A DNA stretch of 64,000 bases from JAVBOO01 sp031550435 (GTDB lineage: Bacteria; Bacillota; Clostridia; Lachnospirales; WRAX01). Location: NCBI GenBank assembly GCA_031550435.1, contig JAVBOO010000012.1, positions 3,247 through 67,246 on the forward strand. Reading direction: 5' to 3'. Shown here piece after piece: positions 17,889 through 25,483 of this stretch. Position 1 is the first letter of the stretch; each line of letters opens with the position of its first letter. A model generated the notes under the pieces. It did not search any database. It had not been told where the DNA came from and was given only the letters and a program-made list of their open reading frames with translations. A program made the position numbers and the translations under genes.

Positions 17889-20036
17889 TTAATCCTCAGC
17901 TGCAAGAACAAAATCCAATTTTCGATCGGCGACATTTGCCTTTGCGACCAGAATCTCGATACTGTCACCCAAACTGTAAGTTCTTTTCTTGTGTTTACCG
18001 ATAAATCTGTAACCTGTTTCATCATATATATAATAATCGTCGTCAAGCTCGCTAACGGATAACAGACCCTCGACCGTATTCGGCAGCGTTATATAAAGCC
18101 CCCAGCGAGTAACGCCGGAAATAATGCCTTTAAATATCTGCCCAACCTTGTCCGCCATATATTCGACCTTTTTCAGATTATCAACTTCTCGCTCTGTATG
18201 CTCCGCCGTCCTCTCCGTAATTGAGCAATGCCTGCTCACCTCGGGCAGCAGCTTGTTTAGCCTTGAAACTTCGTGCTCGCTGAGTTTTCCGTGTATATTC
18301 TCTTTTATTATCCTGTGTATCTGCAAATCGGGGTAACGGCGTATAGGCGAAGTAAAATGGCAGTAGTACTTTGCCGCCAAACCAAAATGTCCCTTGCAGT
18401 CCACAGTATAAACCGCCTGTTTCATACTCCTTAATATCAGCGCGGACAGTATTTCTTTTTCCGGCCGCTCTTCCGAGCGCTTGAGTATGTCTTGCAATGT
18501 TTTCGGGTGAAGTATTGAGCCTTTTATACGATAGCCGAAGCCTGAAATTACATCTGAAAGCCTTTCCGACTTTTCGCTGTCCGGCTCGTCGTGAGTTCTG
18601 TATACAAACGGCAATTCCGCCCAGAAATACTCTTCGGCAACAGTTTCGTTGCATACAAGCATAAACTCTTCTATAAGATTCGTGGCGGAATTCCTCTCTC
18701 TAATTTCGATACCCGTCGGTTTTCCTTTTTTGTTTACTATTATTTTGCTTTCGCTCAGACCAAGCTCAATTGCCCCGCGTTTTTCACGCTTCCTGCCCAG
18801 TATCAGCCGCAGCTCGTTCATCATTTCTATCAGCGGCAGTATCTCCGCGTACTTTTCCCTATGCTCGGACTTTTCGTTCTCTATCAAATCGTTGACTATC
18901 GTATATGTCATTCTGTACTTCGAGTTGATGACGCCTTCGACTATTCTGTGGCTTGTCACCTTACCGTCTTCGCTAATGTCCATTATGCAGCTCAGCGTAA
19001 GCCTGTCCGTATATGGGTTAAGAGAACAAATGCCGTTTGAAAGCTTATGCGGGAGCATCGGTATTACTCTGTCAACAAGATACACACTCGTTCCCCGCTC
19101 GAATGCCTCGTCGCCTATCGCTGTCCCCTCTTTAACATAATGCGTAACGTCGGCAATATGAACATGCAAACGATAGCCGCTGCCAATTTTCTCTATAAAG
19201 ACCGCATCGTCAAAGTCTTTTGCGTCTTCACCGTCAATCGTGAACACGCAGCAGTCTCTGAAGTCCTCTCTCCCTGCAAAATCGGCTTCAGAGCATTCCG
19301 AAGGCATGCTCTCCGTTTCCTTCATTACCTTTTCCGAAAACTCGATATGAAGGTTGTTTTCCAGCACTATTGAAAGTACGTCAACTCCGGGGTCGCCGAT
19401 ATGGCCGATTATTTCTGTTACAACACCCTCGGGGCTTCTGCCCTCGGAAACGGGACCGGCTATATTGACCGCTACCTTATGCCCCGTTACGGCGTTGCGG
19501 CTGTTTTCAGCCGAAACATATATCGTGTCTCCGATTTTTTTGTTGTCCGGTATGACAAATCCGCTGCCTTTTCGCCCTTCTTCGTATGTTCCTATTATGC
19601 GGCTTAAACCGCGTTCCAAAATGTTTACTACCTCGCCCTCCTGCCTCTTTCCGAAATCGGACTGACGCAGAAGTTTGACAAGCACAGTGTCCTTATGCAT
19701 AGCGCCGTTTGTAGCAGTCGGCGGTATAAATACGTCGTCTTCCATGCCTTCGATCGTAACAAATCCAAACCCCTTCGCGTTTCCCGTGAAGCTCCCCCTG
19801 TACAAATCAAGTTTCTTTGCCGACATGAGCTTGCCTTTTCTTGTCTTAACTATATATCCTTGCGAAACAAGCTGTGCGCACAGATCGGAAAATACACCGT
19901 AATCACTTGGCGGCACTTCCATTATCGCCGCAATATCCTCTTCTTTCATGGGTATATAATCTTTGTCGCTGACAAAGTTGATTATCTTCTCTTTGCGCTC
20001 GCTTAGAGCGTCTTTTAACTCTTTATCTTCTGCCAT
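17889..20036 (-). CDS. rnr: Ribonuclease R
   Basis: This 715-residue protein has the RNase R order: an N-terminal winged helix, cold-shock domains (about 75-215, with GFGFVTIEG), a catalytic RNB domain (about 255-580) and a C-terminal S1 domain (about 630-712). The metal-binding motif is DAKDFDDAV near residue 278, and TSPIRRYPDLQIHR follows later. It degrades structured RNA from the 3' end in a processive way and takes part in rRNA and tmRNA processing. The ATG follows AGGGAG. It stands alone; the usual neighbours secG and smpB are not in the window. Confidence 0.95.
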   Translation of the reverse strand: MAEDKELKDALSERKEKIINFVSDKDYIPMKEEDIAAIMEVPPSDYGVFSDLCAQLVSQGYIVKTRKGKLMSAKKLDLYRGSFTGNAKGFGFVTIEGMEDDVFIPPTATNGAMHKDTVLVKLLRQSDFGKRQEGEVVNILERGLSRIIGTYEEGRKGSGFVIPDNKKIGDTIYVSAENSRNAVTGHKVAVNIAGPVSEGRSPEGVVTEIIGHIGDPGVDVLSIVLENNLHIEFSEKVMKETESMPSECSEADFAGREDFRDCCVFTIDGEDAKDFDDAVFIEKIGSGYRLHVHIADVTHYVKEGTAIGDEAFERGTSVYLVDRVIPMLPHKLSNGICSLNPYTDRLTLSCIMDISEDGKVTSHRIVEGVINSKYRMTYTIVNDLIENEKSEHREKYAEILPLIEMMNELRLILGRKREKRGAIELGLSESKIIVNKKGKPTGIEIRERNSATNLIEEFMLVCNETVAEEYFWAELPFVYRTHDEPDSEKSERLSDVISGFGYRIKGSILHPKTLQDILKRSEERPEKEILSALILRSMKQAVYTVDCKGHFGLAAKYYCHFTSPIRRYPDLQIHRIIKENIHGKLSEHEVSRLNKLLPEVSRHCSITERTAEHTEREVDNLKKVEYMADKVGQIFKGIISGVTRWGLYITLPNTVEGLLSVSELDDDYYIYDETGYRFIGKHKKRTYSLGDSIEILVAKANVADRKLDFVLAAED

Positions 20037-20086
20037 TATTACTCCCTTCGTTTGAGTTGTAAAACAATTATCATAATGATATTATT

Positions 20087-20140
20087 AGGTTAACACTGAT
20101 TAAATCACCTTGGACGTATACTCGGCTGATTAATTGAGGG
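20087..20140 (+). repeat. Family C repeat, copy 1
   Basis: The unit reads GTTAACACTGATTAAATCAC, then TTGGACGTATACTCGGC, then TGATTAATTG. Other copies are at 22729-22868, 37331-37396, 51197-51237 and 54650-54715. The two AT-rich ends can pair to form a hairpin in the better-preserved copies. Confidence 0.7.
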
Positions 20141-20238
20141 AGAAAGCCAAATATAAAAGCTGTTTCCACTTCCTCCGTCCGAGAATTCGATACATCAAAC
20201 CCATTGCAAAACCTATCCTTAACAAGTGAGTTGATAAC

Positions 20239-20706
20239 TTGAATAACACAGAAATCGAAAAAAAATACCTTGTTTCAAGTATTCCCTTTGATTTATCATT
20301 ATATGACAGCAAAATCATTAGTCAAGCATACATTTCCGTTGACCCTGTCATCAGAATAAGACAACTCGGAAGCGAATACTTTCTGACAGTTAAGGGCTCC
20401 GGCAAATTGTCCAGAACCGAATATGAACTTGAGATAACAAAAAAACAATTCGACAATTTGACTTTAAAATCAGAAACCCGTTTTATATCAAAAATACGCT
20501 ATTATATACCCCAAAACAACGGGATAATTTTTGAGCTCGATGTCTACAAACACGATTTGGACGGACTTTTGACGATAGAGGTCGAGTTTGAAAGTATCGA
20601 CGCTGCTAACGCATTTACAGCACCGAGCTGGTTCGGCCGAGATGTGACCGGCGACCCGTCCTATACAAACGCAAATCTTGCAATAGCCGGAAATTCATGC
20701 AAATAG
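20239..20706 (+). CDS. CYTH-domain protein (triphosphate-binding)
   Basis: This 155-residue protein begins NNTEIEKKYLV, the ExExK signature of the CYTH domain. RIRQLGSEYFLTVKGSG, an RTEYELEI strand, a FELDVYKHDLDGL and an IEVEFES strand complete the triphosphate tunnel. Family members hydrolyse inorganic triphosphate or bind triphosphorylated ligands; the exact role is unknown. The start is TTG 20239 with a weak AGTGAG before it. It sits 273 bp upstream of spo0A on the same strand, but spo0A has its own promoter in between. Confidence 0.88.
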   Translation: MNNTEIEKKYLVSSIPFDLSLYDSKIISQAYISVDPVIRIRQLGSEYFLTVKGSGKLSRTEYELEITKKQFDNLTLKSETRFISKIRYYIPQNNGIIFELDVYKHDLDGLLTIEVEFESIDAANAFTAPSWFGRDVTGDPSYTNANLAIAGNSCK

Positions 20707-20715
20707 ATGCATTTT

Positions 20716-20765
20716 TGTCGTATTTTGTCTTGTGCTGTCGTTTTGCTGTTTTTGTCGAATTGTCG
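20716..20765 (+). promoter_or_regulatory. Cluster of Spo0A-box-like sites upstream of spo0A
   Basis: Four TGTCG cores lie at 20716, 20736, 20753 and 20761. The third reads TGTCGAA, an exact match to the consensus 0A box. All lie 35-80 bp upstream of the -35 of the spo0A promoter. This is consistent with autoregulation. Confidence 0.6.
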
Positions 20766-20797
20766 TGCGTTATGAAGGTTAGCGCTTCCGAAGCCTG

Positions 20798-20826
20798 TTG
20801 ATTTCAGTCAATGGCTGCACTATAAT
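20798..20826 (+). promoter_or_regulatory. Promoter of spo0A
   Basis: TTGATT (20798-20803), a 17-bp spacer and TATAAT (20821-20826) form a sigma-A-type promoter. Transcription would start near 20833, giving a ~145 nt leader before the spo0A ATG. Confidence 0.75.
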
Positions 20827-20978
20827 TTATACGCAAGCATATTGTGATACAAATGTGTATTACATGCGGAATAAAGAGGTTTACGGTCGAACAAACGGCA
20901 AAATCAATACTTAATGTCACTGTAAAAACCGCTTTTTCTAACATGAAACCGAATATAGAGAAGTATGGAGTGGATGGT

Positions 20979-21773
20979 ATGCAGAATAAAATTAAAATAC
21001 TCCTTGCCGATGATAACCGTGATTTTTGTGATGTTGTAAGCGCCTATCTGAGTAAGATGGACGATATCACGGTTATCGGAATCGCTTACGACGGAGAAGA
21101 CACTTACGAAAAAATCGTTACACTAAAGCCCGACATCGTTGTGCTCGACGGAATCATGCCAAGACTTGACGGCCTCGGAGTTCTCGAAAAAATGAACAAA
21201 ACGCTCCAGCCCGCAAACAGACCCATTGTTCTTATGCTTTCTGCGGTAACCCAGGAAAAGATTACTCAAAAAGCTATCGACCTCGGTGCGGAATACTACA
21301 TGGTTAAGCCGTTTGACCTAGAAGTACTCGTTTCCAGAGTAAGACAGCTGAAAGAGGAAATTTCCGCAAAAAACAAACTCGGCGGTATAAACAGCAAGAG
21401 CGGAACAAACATCCCGATGCGAGGGCTGGAATCAAGAGTAACATCTATACTTCACGACATCGGCGTACCGGCCCATATAAGAGGCTACCACTACATGAGA
21501 GAAGCAATAATGCTTGCCGTAAAAGATTCCGATGTACTCAACTACATAACAAAAGAGCTCTACCCTACTATCGCAAAAAAATGCAATACGACACCTTCAA
21601 GAGTCGAAAGAGCTATACGCCACGCTATCGAAGTAGCTTGGAGCAGAGGCAAAATTGACGCGATTGACAGTCTGTTCGGCTATACGGTCAGTACTAACAA
21701 AGGCAAGCCGACGAACAGCGAGTTCATCGCCTTGATAGCGGATAATCTTCGCATAGATTTGAAAGCTATGTGA
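20979..21773 (+). CDS. spo0A: Sporulation master regulator Spo0A
   Basis: This 264-residue protein joins an N-terminal receiver domain to the Spo0A DNA-binding domain. Asp57 in VVLDGIMPRLDG is the predicted phosphorylation site, and DD near residue 10 and KPFD complete the acidic pocket. The recognition helix region reads TPSRVERAIRHAIEVAW near residue 205, the hallmark of the family. ATG 20979 follows GGAGTGGATGGT; an in-frame extension to 20844 would cover the promoter leader and is not family-like. Phosphorylated Spo0A triggers sporulation. spoIVB, the usual upstream neighbour, is absent; a CYTH gene is there instead. Confidence 0.97.
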   Translation: MQNKIKILLADDNRDFCDVVSAYLSKMDDITVIGIAYDGEDTYEKIVTLKPDIVVLDGIMPRLDGLGVLEKMNKTLQPANRPIVLMLSAVTQEKITQKAIDLGAEYYMVKPFDLEVLVSRVRQLKEEISAKNKLGGINSKSGTNIPMRGLESRVTSILHDIGVPAHIRGYHYMREAIMLAVKDSDVLNYITKELYPTIAKKCNTTPSRVERAIRHAIEVAWSRGKIDAIDSLFGYTVSTNKGKPTNSEFIALIADNLRIDLKAM

Positions 21774-21877
21774 ACAGAATAAACGAAAAGTACCGTTTCA
21801 TGAATATAAAAGCCGTTTTATTGTCAAAAATAGAATCATAGCCAATAACAGGTCCCCAACATACCTCTGCAAAGAAG

Positions 21878-21988
21878 TGTTGAAAATTGCGTACGAAGAC
21901 TAAGAATTGGTCTGAGCGATCGGCGCTCTCCCTTGGAAAATGGTGCTTTTCCATTTCCAAGGGAAAGCCGCAAGGCAATTTTTCAACA
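21878..21988. repeat. Family A palindromic repeat, copy 2 (full length)
   Basis: This copy aligns end to end with 6445-6556, with the same terminal inverted repeats. Both internal hairpins differ in sequence but keep pairing: AGAC/GTCT replaces AACC/GGTT, and CCCTTGG/CCAAGGG replaces the corresponding arms. It fills most of the 334 bp gap between spo0A and the phosphatase-like gene; I see nothing else in that gap. Confidence 0.85.
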
Positions 21989-22107
21989 TGCCCCTGCAAA
22001 CGCTTATTGTTTGACTTTGGCAGATACCCGGCTGAGCAAATTGCTAGAGTGTAAATGGTACCATATGATGGGGAACCAACTATTCGACGGCAGCTGGAGC
22101 GGTAGAT

Positions 22108-22707
22108 ATTTCGTATATATATCTTGTAAGGAACGGAAAATGTAAAACAGACGAAGACAAGGGGTACTTGGGATACGGTGATTCAGAGCTTCACAAAGAC
22201 GGTCTGGCGCAATGCGAAGCTCTGAGCGCTTACTTTTCCGGCAAAAAAATCTCGGTTGTTATACACAGCGGCAGTAAGCAGGCCGCAAGAACAGCTGAAA
22301 TTATTGCCGGAAATCGTATCCCCGTTGTCGCCGATACCGGTTTCGCGGAGCTGAACCCCGGTGATTGGAACGGCAAAAGTTTTGACGAGATCAAAATCAC
22401 CTTCCCCGAACAATATGAAACAATGATCAAAAACACGCCCTGTTTCAGCCCTCCTAACGGAGAGAGCCTTCGCTCTTGCTGCAACCGCATGCTGGGCGCT
22501 TTTTTCTCTGCCGCAAACGCGGAGAAAACGCAAAACATGGTAATCGTTTCGCATTTTCATGCTCTGCGCTGTTTGGTTTCGGCCCTCTATTTCTCCGACA
22601 TCGGCAGAATCTCGGCTATAAATCAGGATAACTGCTGTGTGAATGTCGTCGAAAAAATCGGATCGGAATTCATCGTGAAATCGATAAACAAAATTGTATA
22701 TTGTTGA
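22108..22707 (+). CDS. Histidine-phosphatase-like protein lacking the catalytic His; no normal start codon
   Basis: The frame from 22168 to 22707 shows the phosphoglycerate mutase-like fold: HKDGLAQCEAL, an SGSKQAARTAE Arg region, ELNPGDWNGKSFDEI and the second His in VIVSHFHALR. Reading upstream in frame gives ISYIYLVRNGKC, exactly where the family has xIYLVRHGxT, so the nucleophilic His is replaced by Asn. No ATG, GTG or TTG exists in frame between the stop at 22066 and TTG 22168. ATT 22108, eight bases after GGAG, sits where the initiator Met should be. Either ATT is used, or the start has decayed, or a shorter protein from TTG 22168 (after AAGGGG, closely spaced) is made without the first strand. 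In every case catalysis by the usual mechanism should be lost. Confidence 0.6.
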   Translation: MSYIYLVRNGKCKTDEDKGYLGYGDSELHKDGLAQCEALSAYFSGKKISVVIHSGSKQAARTAEIIAGNRIPVVADTGFAELNPGDWNGKSFDEIKITFPEQYETMIKNTPCFSPPNGESLRSCCNRMLGAFFSAANAEKTQNMVIVSHFHALRCLVSALYFSDIGRISAINQDNCCVNVVEKIGSEFIVKSINKIVYC

Positions 22708-22728
22708 GGCGCAAATAAACAATTATCT

Positions 22729-22868
22729 AAGTAAGTGCTGATTTAATCGAACGGTTGCGCCCGCAAGCATCCCGCTCCGCACAAAGGCCGTATAACGGCC
22801 GCTTAGGACGAGGATACACGGATTAAATCAGCCCAGTATCCGCCCAAAGTGATTTAATCAGTGTCTAC
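22729..22868. repeat. Family C repeats, inverted pair
   Basis: A short copy (AAGTGCTGATTTAATCG, from 22735) faces an inverted, better-preserved copy at about 22805-22868 (GGATTAAATCAGCCCAGTAT, then AAAGTGATTTAATCAGTG). The spacer holds a CGGCCGTATAACGGCCG hairpin. This pair abuts family B copy 2. Confidence 0.6.
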
Positions 22869-22943
22869 CTAAACCTGTCGCCTCAATCCACTTAGGCCTG
22901 CAGCGCCGGGTATAAGTGGGTGATTAAACCGCATGGTTTAATC
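22869..22943 (+). repeat. Family B repeat, copy 2 (left stem truncated)
   Basis: The second and third stems of family B are kept: CCACTTA/TAAGTGG and TTAAACC/GGTTTAA. The A-T pair at the third position replaces the C-G pair of copy 1. The left arm of stem 1 is missing, as if cut by the adjoining family C repeat. Confidence 0.75.
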
Positions 22944-22974
22944 TTGGGGATCATTTAGACAAACCGATTACAAA

Positions 22975-23024
22975 TCAAAAAACAAGCATATATCGAATTT
23001 CTGCGATACATGCTTGTTTTTTGA
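22975..23024 (-). terminator. Terminator of the Hpt gene
   Basis: A long stem, CAAAAAACAAGCAT paired with ATGCTTGTTTTTTG, has an inner TATCG/CGATA stem. It ends 7 bp past the hpt stop and provides U-tracts on both strands. Confidence 0.75.
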
Positions 23025-23030
23025 TGGTGT

Positions 23031-23396
23031 TTATTGAAGCGCGGCCTTGAGCCTAGCGCTAAATTCCTCAGACCTTTCAATAAACAGAGGCAGCTGCTCA
23101 ACGATACTGCGAGCGTCTCCGTTTTTCGCGGCAAGCTCAAGCTCCTTTGCAATATCTCCTATAGGCATGATTCCGAGGTTGTACATCGCCCCTTTTATCG
23201 AATGTGCTTCAAACGACACAAGCTGTAAGTCCACAGCCTCAAAATCTATGCTTCTGAGATTCCCAAGACTCTTTTCGAGTAACGGTTCTATCTTTCCGAG
23301 CAATCTTAAATAAATCATTTCGTTTCCGGCGACAGTTTTGAGTCCCTGCTGCACGTCAATTTCCGGTATGTTTGTAAATCTCTCCGCAACACTCAT
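23031..23396 (-). CDS. Stand-alone Hpt (histidine phosphotransfer) protein
   Basis: This 121-residue, all-helical protein is a single Hpt domain. The phosphorylatable His65 is in FEAHSIKGAMYNLG, the canonical HSIKGxxxNLG pattern. Such proteins carry a phosphoryl group between two receiver domains. The ATG follows GAGGGAATC. No kinase is adjacent, but spo0A lies 1.3 kb away and a hybrid kinase with a C-terminal receiver is at 55.8 kb. A role in a phosphorelay toward Spo0A is possible but only inferred. Confidence 0.88.
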   Translation of the reverse strand: MSVAERFTNIPEIDVQQGLKTVAGNEMIYLRLLGKIEPLLEKSLGNLRSIDFEAVDLQLVSFEAHSIKGAMYNLGIMPIGDIAKELELAAKNGDARSIVEQLPLFIERSEEFSARLKAALQ

Positions 23397-23617
23397 TATG
23401 ATTCCCTCTTAAGAAACAAAGTTGTAATTATCAGATAAACAAATTCTTCGTTGCACTTTGGAAAACACCGCAAATTATTACTGCACCTATAATATTACGT
23501 TAATTTTGCCGTTGAGGATATTCTCTCACGTCAGCCACCTTTTACACAGTAATGATACCGGAAAAATGAACTATGTCAACATATTGAAGCGATTAATTCC
23601 ATAAATTGCAACTTTAC

Positions 23618-23646
23618 TGGACAAAAAAAAGCGATAAGTATATAAT
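23618..23646 (+). promoter_or_regulatory. Predicted tnaA promoter
   Basis: TGGACA (23618-23623), a 17-bp A-rich spacer and TATAAT (23641-23646) match sigma-A elements. It would start a transcript near 23653, about 317 nt before the tnaA ATG. No other rightward gene lies in the 573 bp gap between hpt and tnaA. Confidence 0.65.
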
Positions 23647-23969
23647 GTTACCGTGAAAGTTAAATAACGCAAATAATATTACCGCGGAAGTTAAATGCCG
23701 TATAAAATACTTACGCGGTTACTTGGGTCTTGCAGACGCGCTTACCTGCTTTCGGCAGGTATGTTTTCGAGTTCGCGCACGTTTTGGCGCGGGCAGGCAT
23801 ACGAGCCGCTGCATGGCAAACAACCGATTTTATCGCCGCTGTTTGCTCTTAGAGTTTATCAATAATCCCTTTGCTGAACCCGAAAGGTTCACGGGGGTTA
23901 CATCGCCAAAATAGTTGTCAATTAAATTGGCGAATAGTAATACTGAAATAAAAAAATACGGAGGTAAAC
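23647..23969 (+). other. Long tnaA leader containing a family E repeat (23676-23735) and hairpins
   Basis: The stretch between the promoter and tnaA holds a family E copy, a stem ACCTGC/GCAGGT near 23745-23762, and GAACC/GGTTC near 23877-23891. I found no convincing short ORF with a Trp codon like TnaC of enterobacteria. The ribosome site GGAGG lies just before the ATG. Attenuation or antitermination is possible but not shown. Confidence 0.45.
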
Positions 23970-25352
23970 ATGGAAAATTACAATTTCTTGCCCGAACCAT
24001 ACAAAATCAAGATGGTAGAGCCGATACACCTTATCCCCAGAGAAGAAAGAGCCAAGGCTCTCGAAAAAGCCGGTTACAACCCGTTTTCGCTCAGAAGCAG
24101 GGACGTATTTATAGATTTGCTGACAGACAGCGGAACAGGCGCCATGAGCGACAAGCAATGGTCTGCTCTCATGCTCGGCGATGAATCGTATGCCGGCAGC
24201 AACAGCTTCTATGAACTCGAGGCCGTCGCAACGGATCTTTTCGGCTATAAATATATACTGCCGACCCATCAGGGCAGAGGCGCTGAGCAGGTTCTCTTCC
24301 CTCAGTTTATCAAAAAAGGGCAGGACGTAATCGGCAACATGCATTTTGACACGACTATGGCACATATTGAACTTTCGGGCGGCATACCCGTGAATCTTGT
24401 TCACGACAGAGCGTTTGACACCCAAGTCGAGCACCCGTTTAAAGGCGATTTTGACCTTGAAAAGCTCGAAAACTATATTAAGACCAGAGGCCCCGAAAAT
24501 ATCGCGTTTTGCATAATTACCATCACTTGCAACAGCGCCGGCGGCCAGCCCGTTTCCATGGCAAATATCAAGGCAACAAGCGAAATATGCAAGAAATACG
24601 GCGTTAGAGCTCATATGGACTGCGCGAGATTTGCGGAAAACGCTTACTTCATAAAGAAGAGAGAAGCCGGTTACGAAAATAAGTCCATCAAAGAAATTAT
24701 CAGAGAGATGTTCACATATACCGAGTCGTTTACCTTGAGCGCGAAAAAAGACGGCCTTGTCAATATCGGCGGACTTATAGGCGTAAAGCAGGAAGAACAG
24801 ACCTATATTAACGCTCGTTCGATGCTGGTTCCCATGGAAGGCTTCGCTACTTACGGCGGACTTGCAGGAAGAGATATGGCCGCTCTCGCCGTCGGTCTCA
24901 CGGAAGTTGTCGAAGAAGACTATCTCGAAAGCAGAATTAATCAAATCGAATACCTTGCCGAAAGACTTAAATCTTACGGAGTGCCGTTCCAGACTCCTGC
25001 CGGCGGACATGCAATCTTCCTTGACGCGAAGAAGATACTTCCGCATATTCCTTACCATGAATTCCCGGCTCAGGCTCTGGCTAACGCGATATACCTTGAA
25101 GGCGGCATCCGCCCGGTCGAAATCGGCTCCTTCCTGCTCGGAAGAAACCCGCAGGGCGAGCAGCTCGAGTCTCCGCTCGAACTCGTCAGACTCACCATCC
25201 CCCGCAGAGTTTACACGATCAGCCATCTCGAGTACATAGCTCAGATATGCGCAAAGGTCGCGAAAAACGCAAGCGAGCTTAAAGGTCTAAAAATAACATT
25301 CGAACCGCCGGTGCTCAGACACTTTACGGCAAGGCTCGAGCCTCTCAAATAA
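23970..25352 (+). CDS. tnaA: Tryptophanase (tryptophan indole-lyase)
   Basis: This 460-residue PLP enzyme belongs to the tryptophanase/tyrosine phenol-lyase family. PLP would bind Lys260 in LSAKKDGLVN. The two enzymes differ at known substrate-pocket sites. Tryptophanase has Asp where tyrosine phenol-lyase has Thr (NYFFDTT versus NMYFTTT); here Asp127 is in NMHFDTT. The lyase has Arg in MERGI where tryptophanase has Ile; here Ile385 is in VEIGSFLLGR. Both point to tryptophanase, although other segments (MSDKQW, GLAGRDM) look lyase-like. It would split tryptophan to indole, pyruvate and ammonia. No tryptophan permease gene follows, unlike the tnaAB operon. Confidence 0.92.
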   Translation: MENYNFLPEPYKIKMVEPIHLIPREERAKALEKAGYNPFSLRSRDVFIDLLTDSGTGAMSDKQWSALMLGDESYAGSNSFYELEAVATDLFGYKYILPTHQGRGAEQVLFPQFIKKGQDVIGNMHFDTTMAHIELSGGIPVNLVHDRAFDTQVEHPFKGDFDLEKLENYIKTRGPENIAFCIITITCNSAGGQPVSMANIKATSEICKKYGVRAHMDCARFAENAYFIKKREAGYENKSIKEIIREMFTYTESFTLSAKKDGLVNIGGLIGVKQEEQTYINARSMLVPMEGFATYGGLAGRDMAALAVGLTEVVEEDYLESRINQIEYLAERLKSYGVPFQTPAGGHAIFLDAKKILPHIPYHEFPAQALANAIYLEGGIRPVEIGSFLLGRNPQGEQLESPLELVRLTIPRRVYTISHLEYIAQICAKVAKNASELKGLKITFEPPVLRHFTARLEPLK

Positions 25353-25377
25353 GCCAATAAGCTCTGATTCGAAAAAG

Positions 25378-25413
25378 TGGCTGTATCCGCGACTAAAATC
25401 GCAGATACAGCCA
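25378..25413. terminator. Bidirectional terminator between tnaA and metK
   Basis: A 15-bp stem TGGCTGTATCCGCGA/TCGCAGATACAGCCA (one mismatch) around CTAAAA lies between these convergent genes, with A-rich and T-rich flanks. Confidence 0.8.
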
Positions 25414-25483
25414 TTCTGATTTTATAGTCAATTTAAGCCAAAAACGGTCTAAAACGATGCCGCCTGACTAACCGCCTCGGAAC

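Noticed and set aside
23723..23914. 63-residue frame in the tnaA leader as a possible TnaC-like peptide
   Set aside because: It is far longer than TnaC, contains no Trp, and overlaps repeat-derived sequence.
23922..25226. 434-residue open frame antisense to tnaA
   Set aside because: It is a shadow of the strong codon bias of tnaA; the sense protein is complete and family-like.
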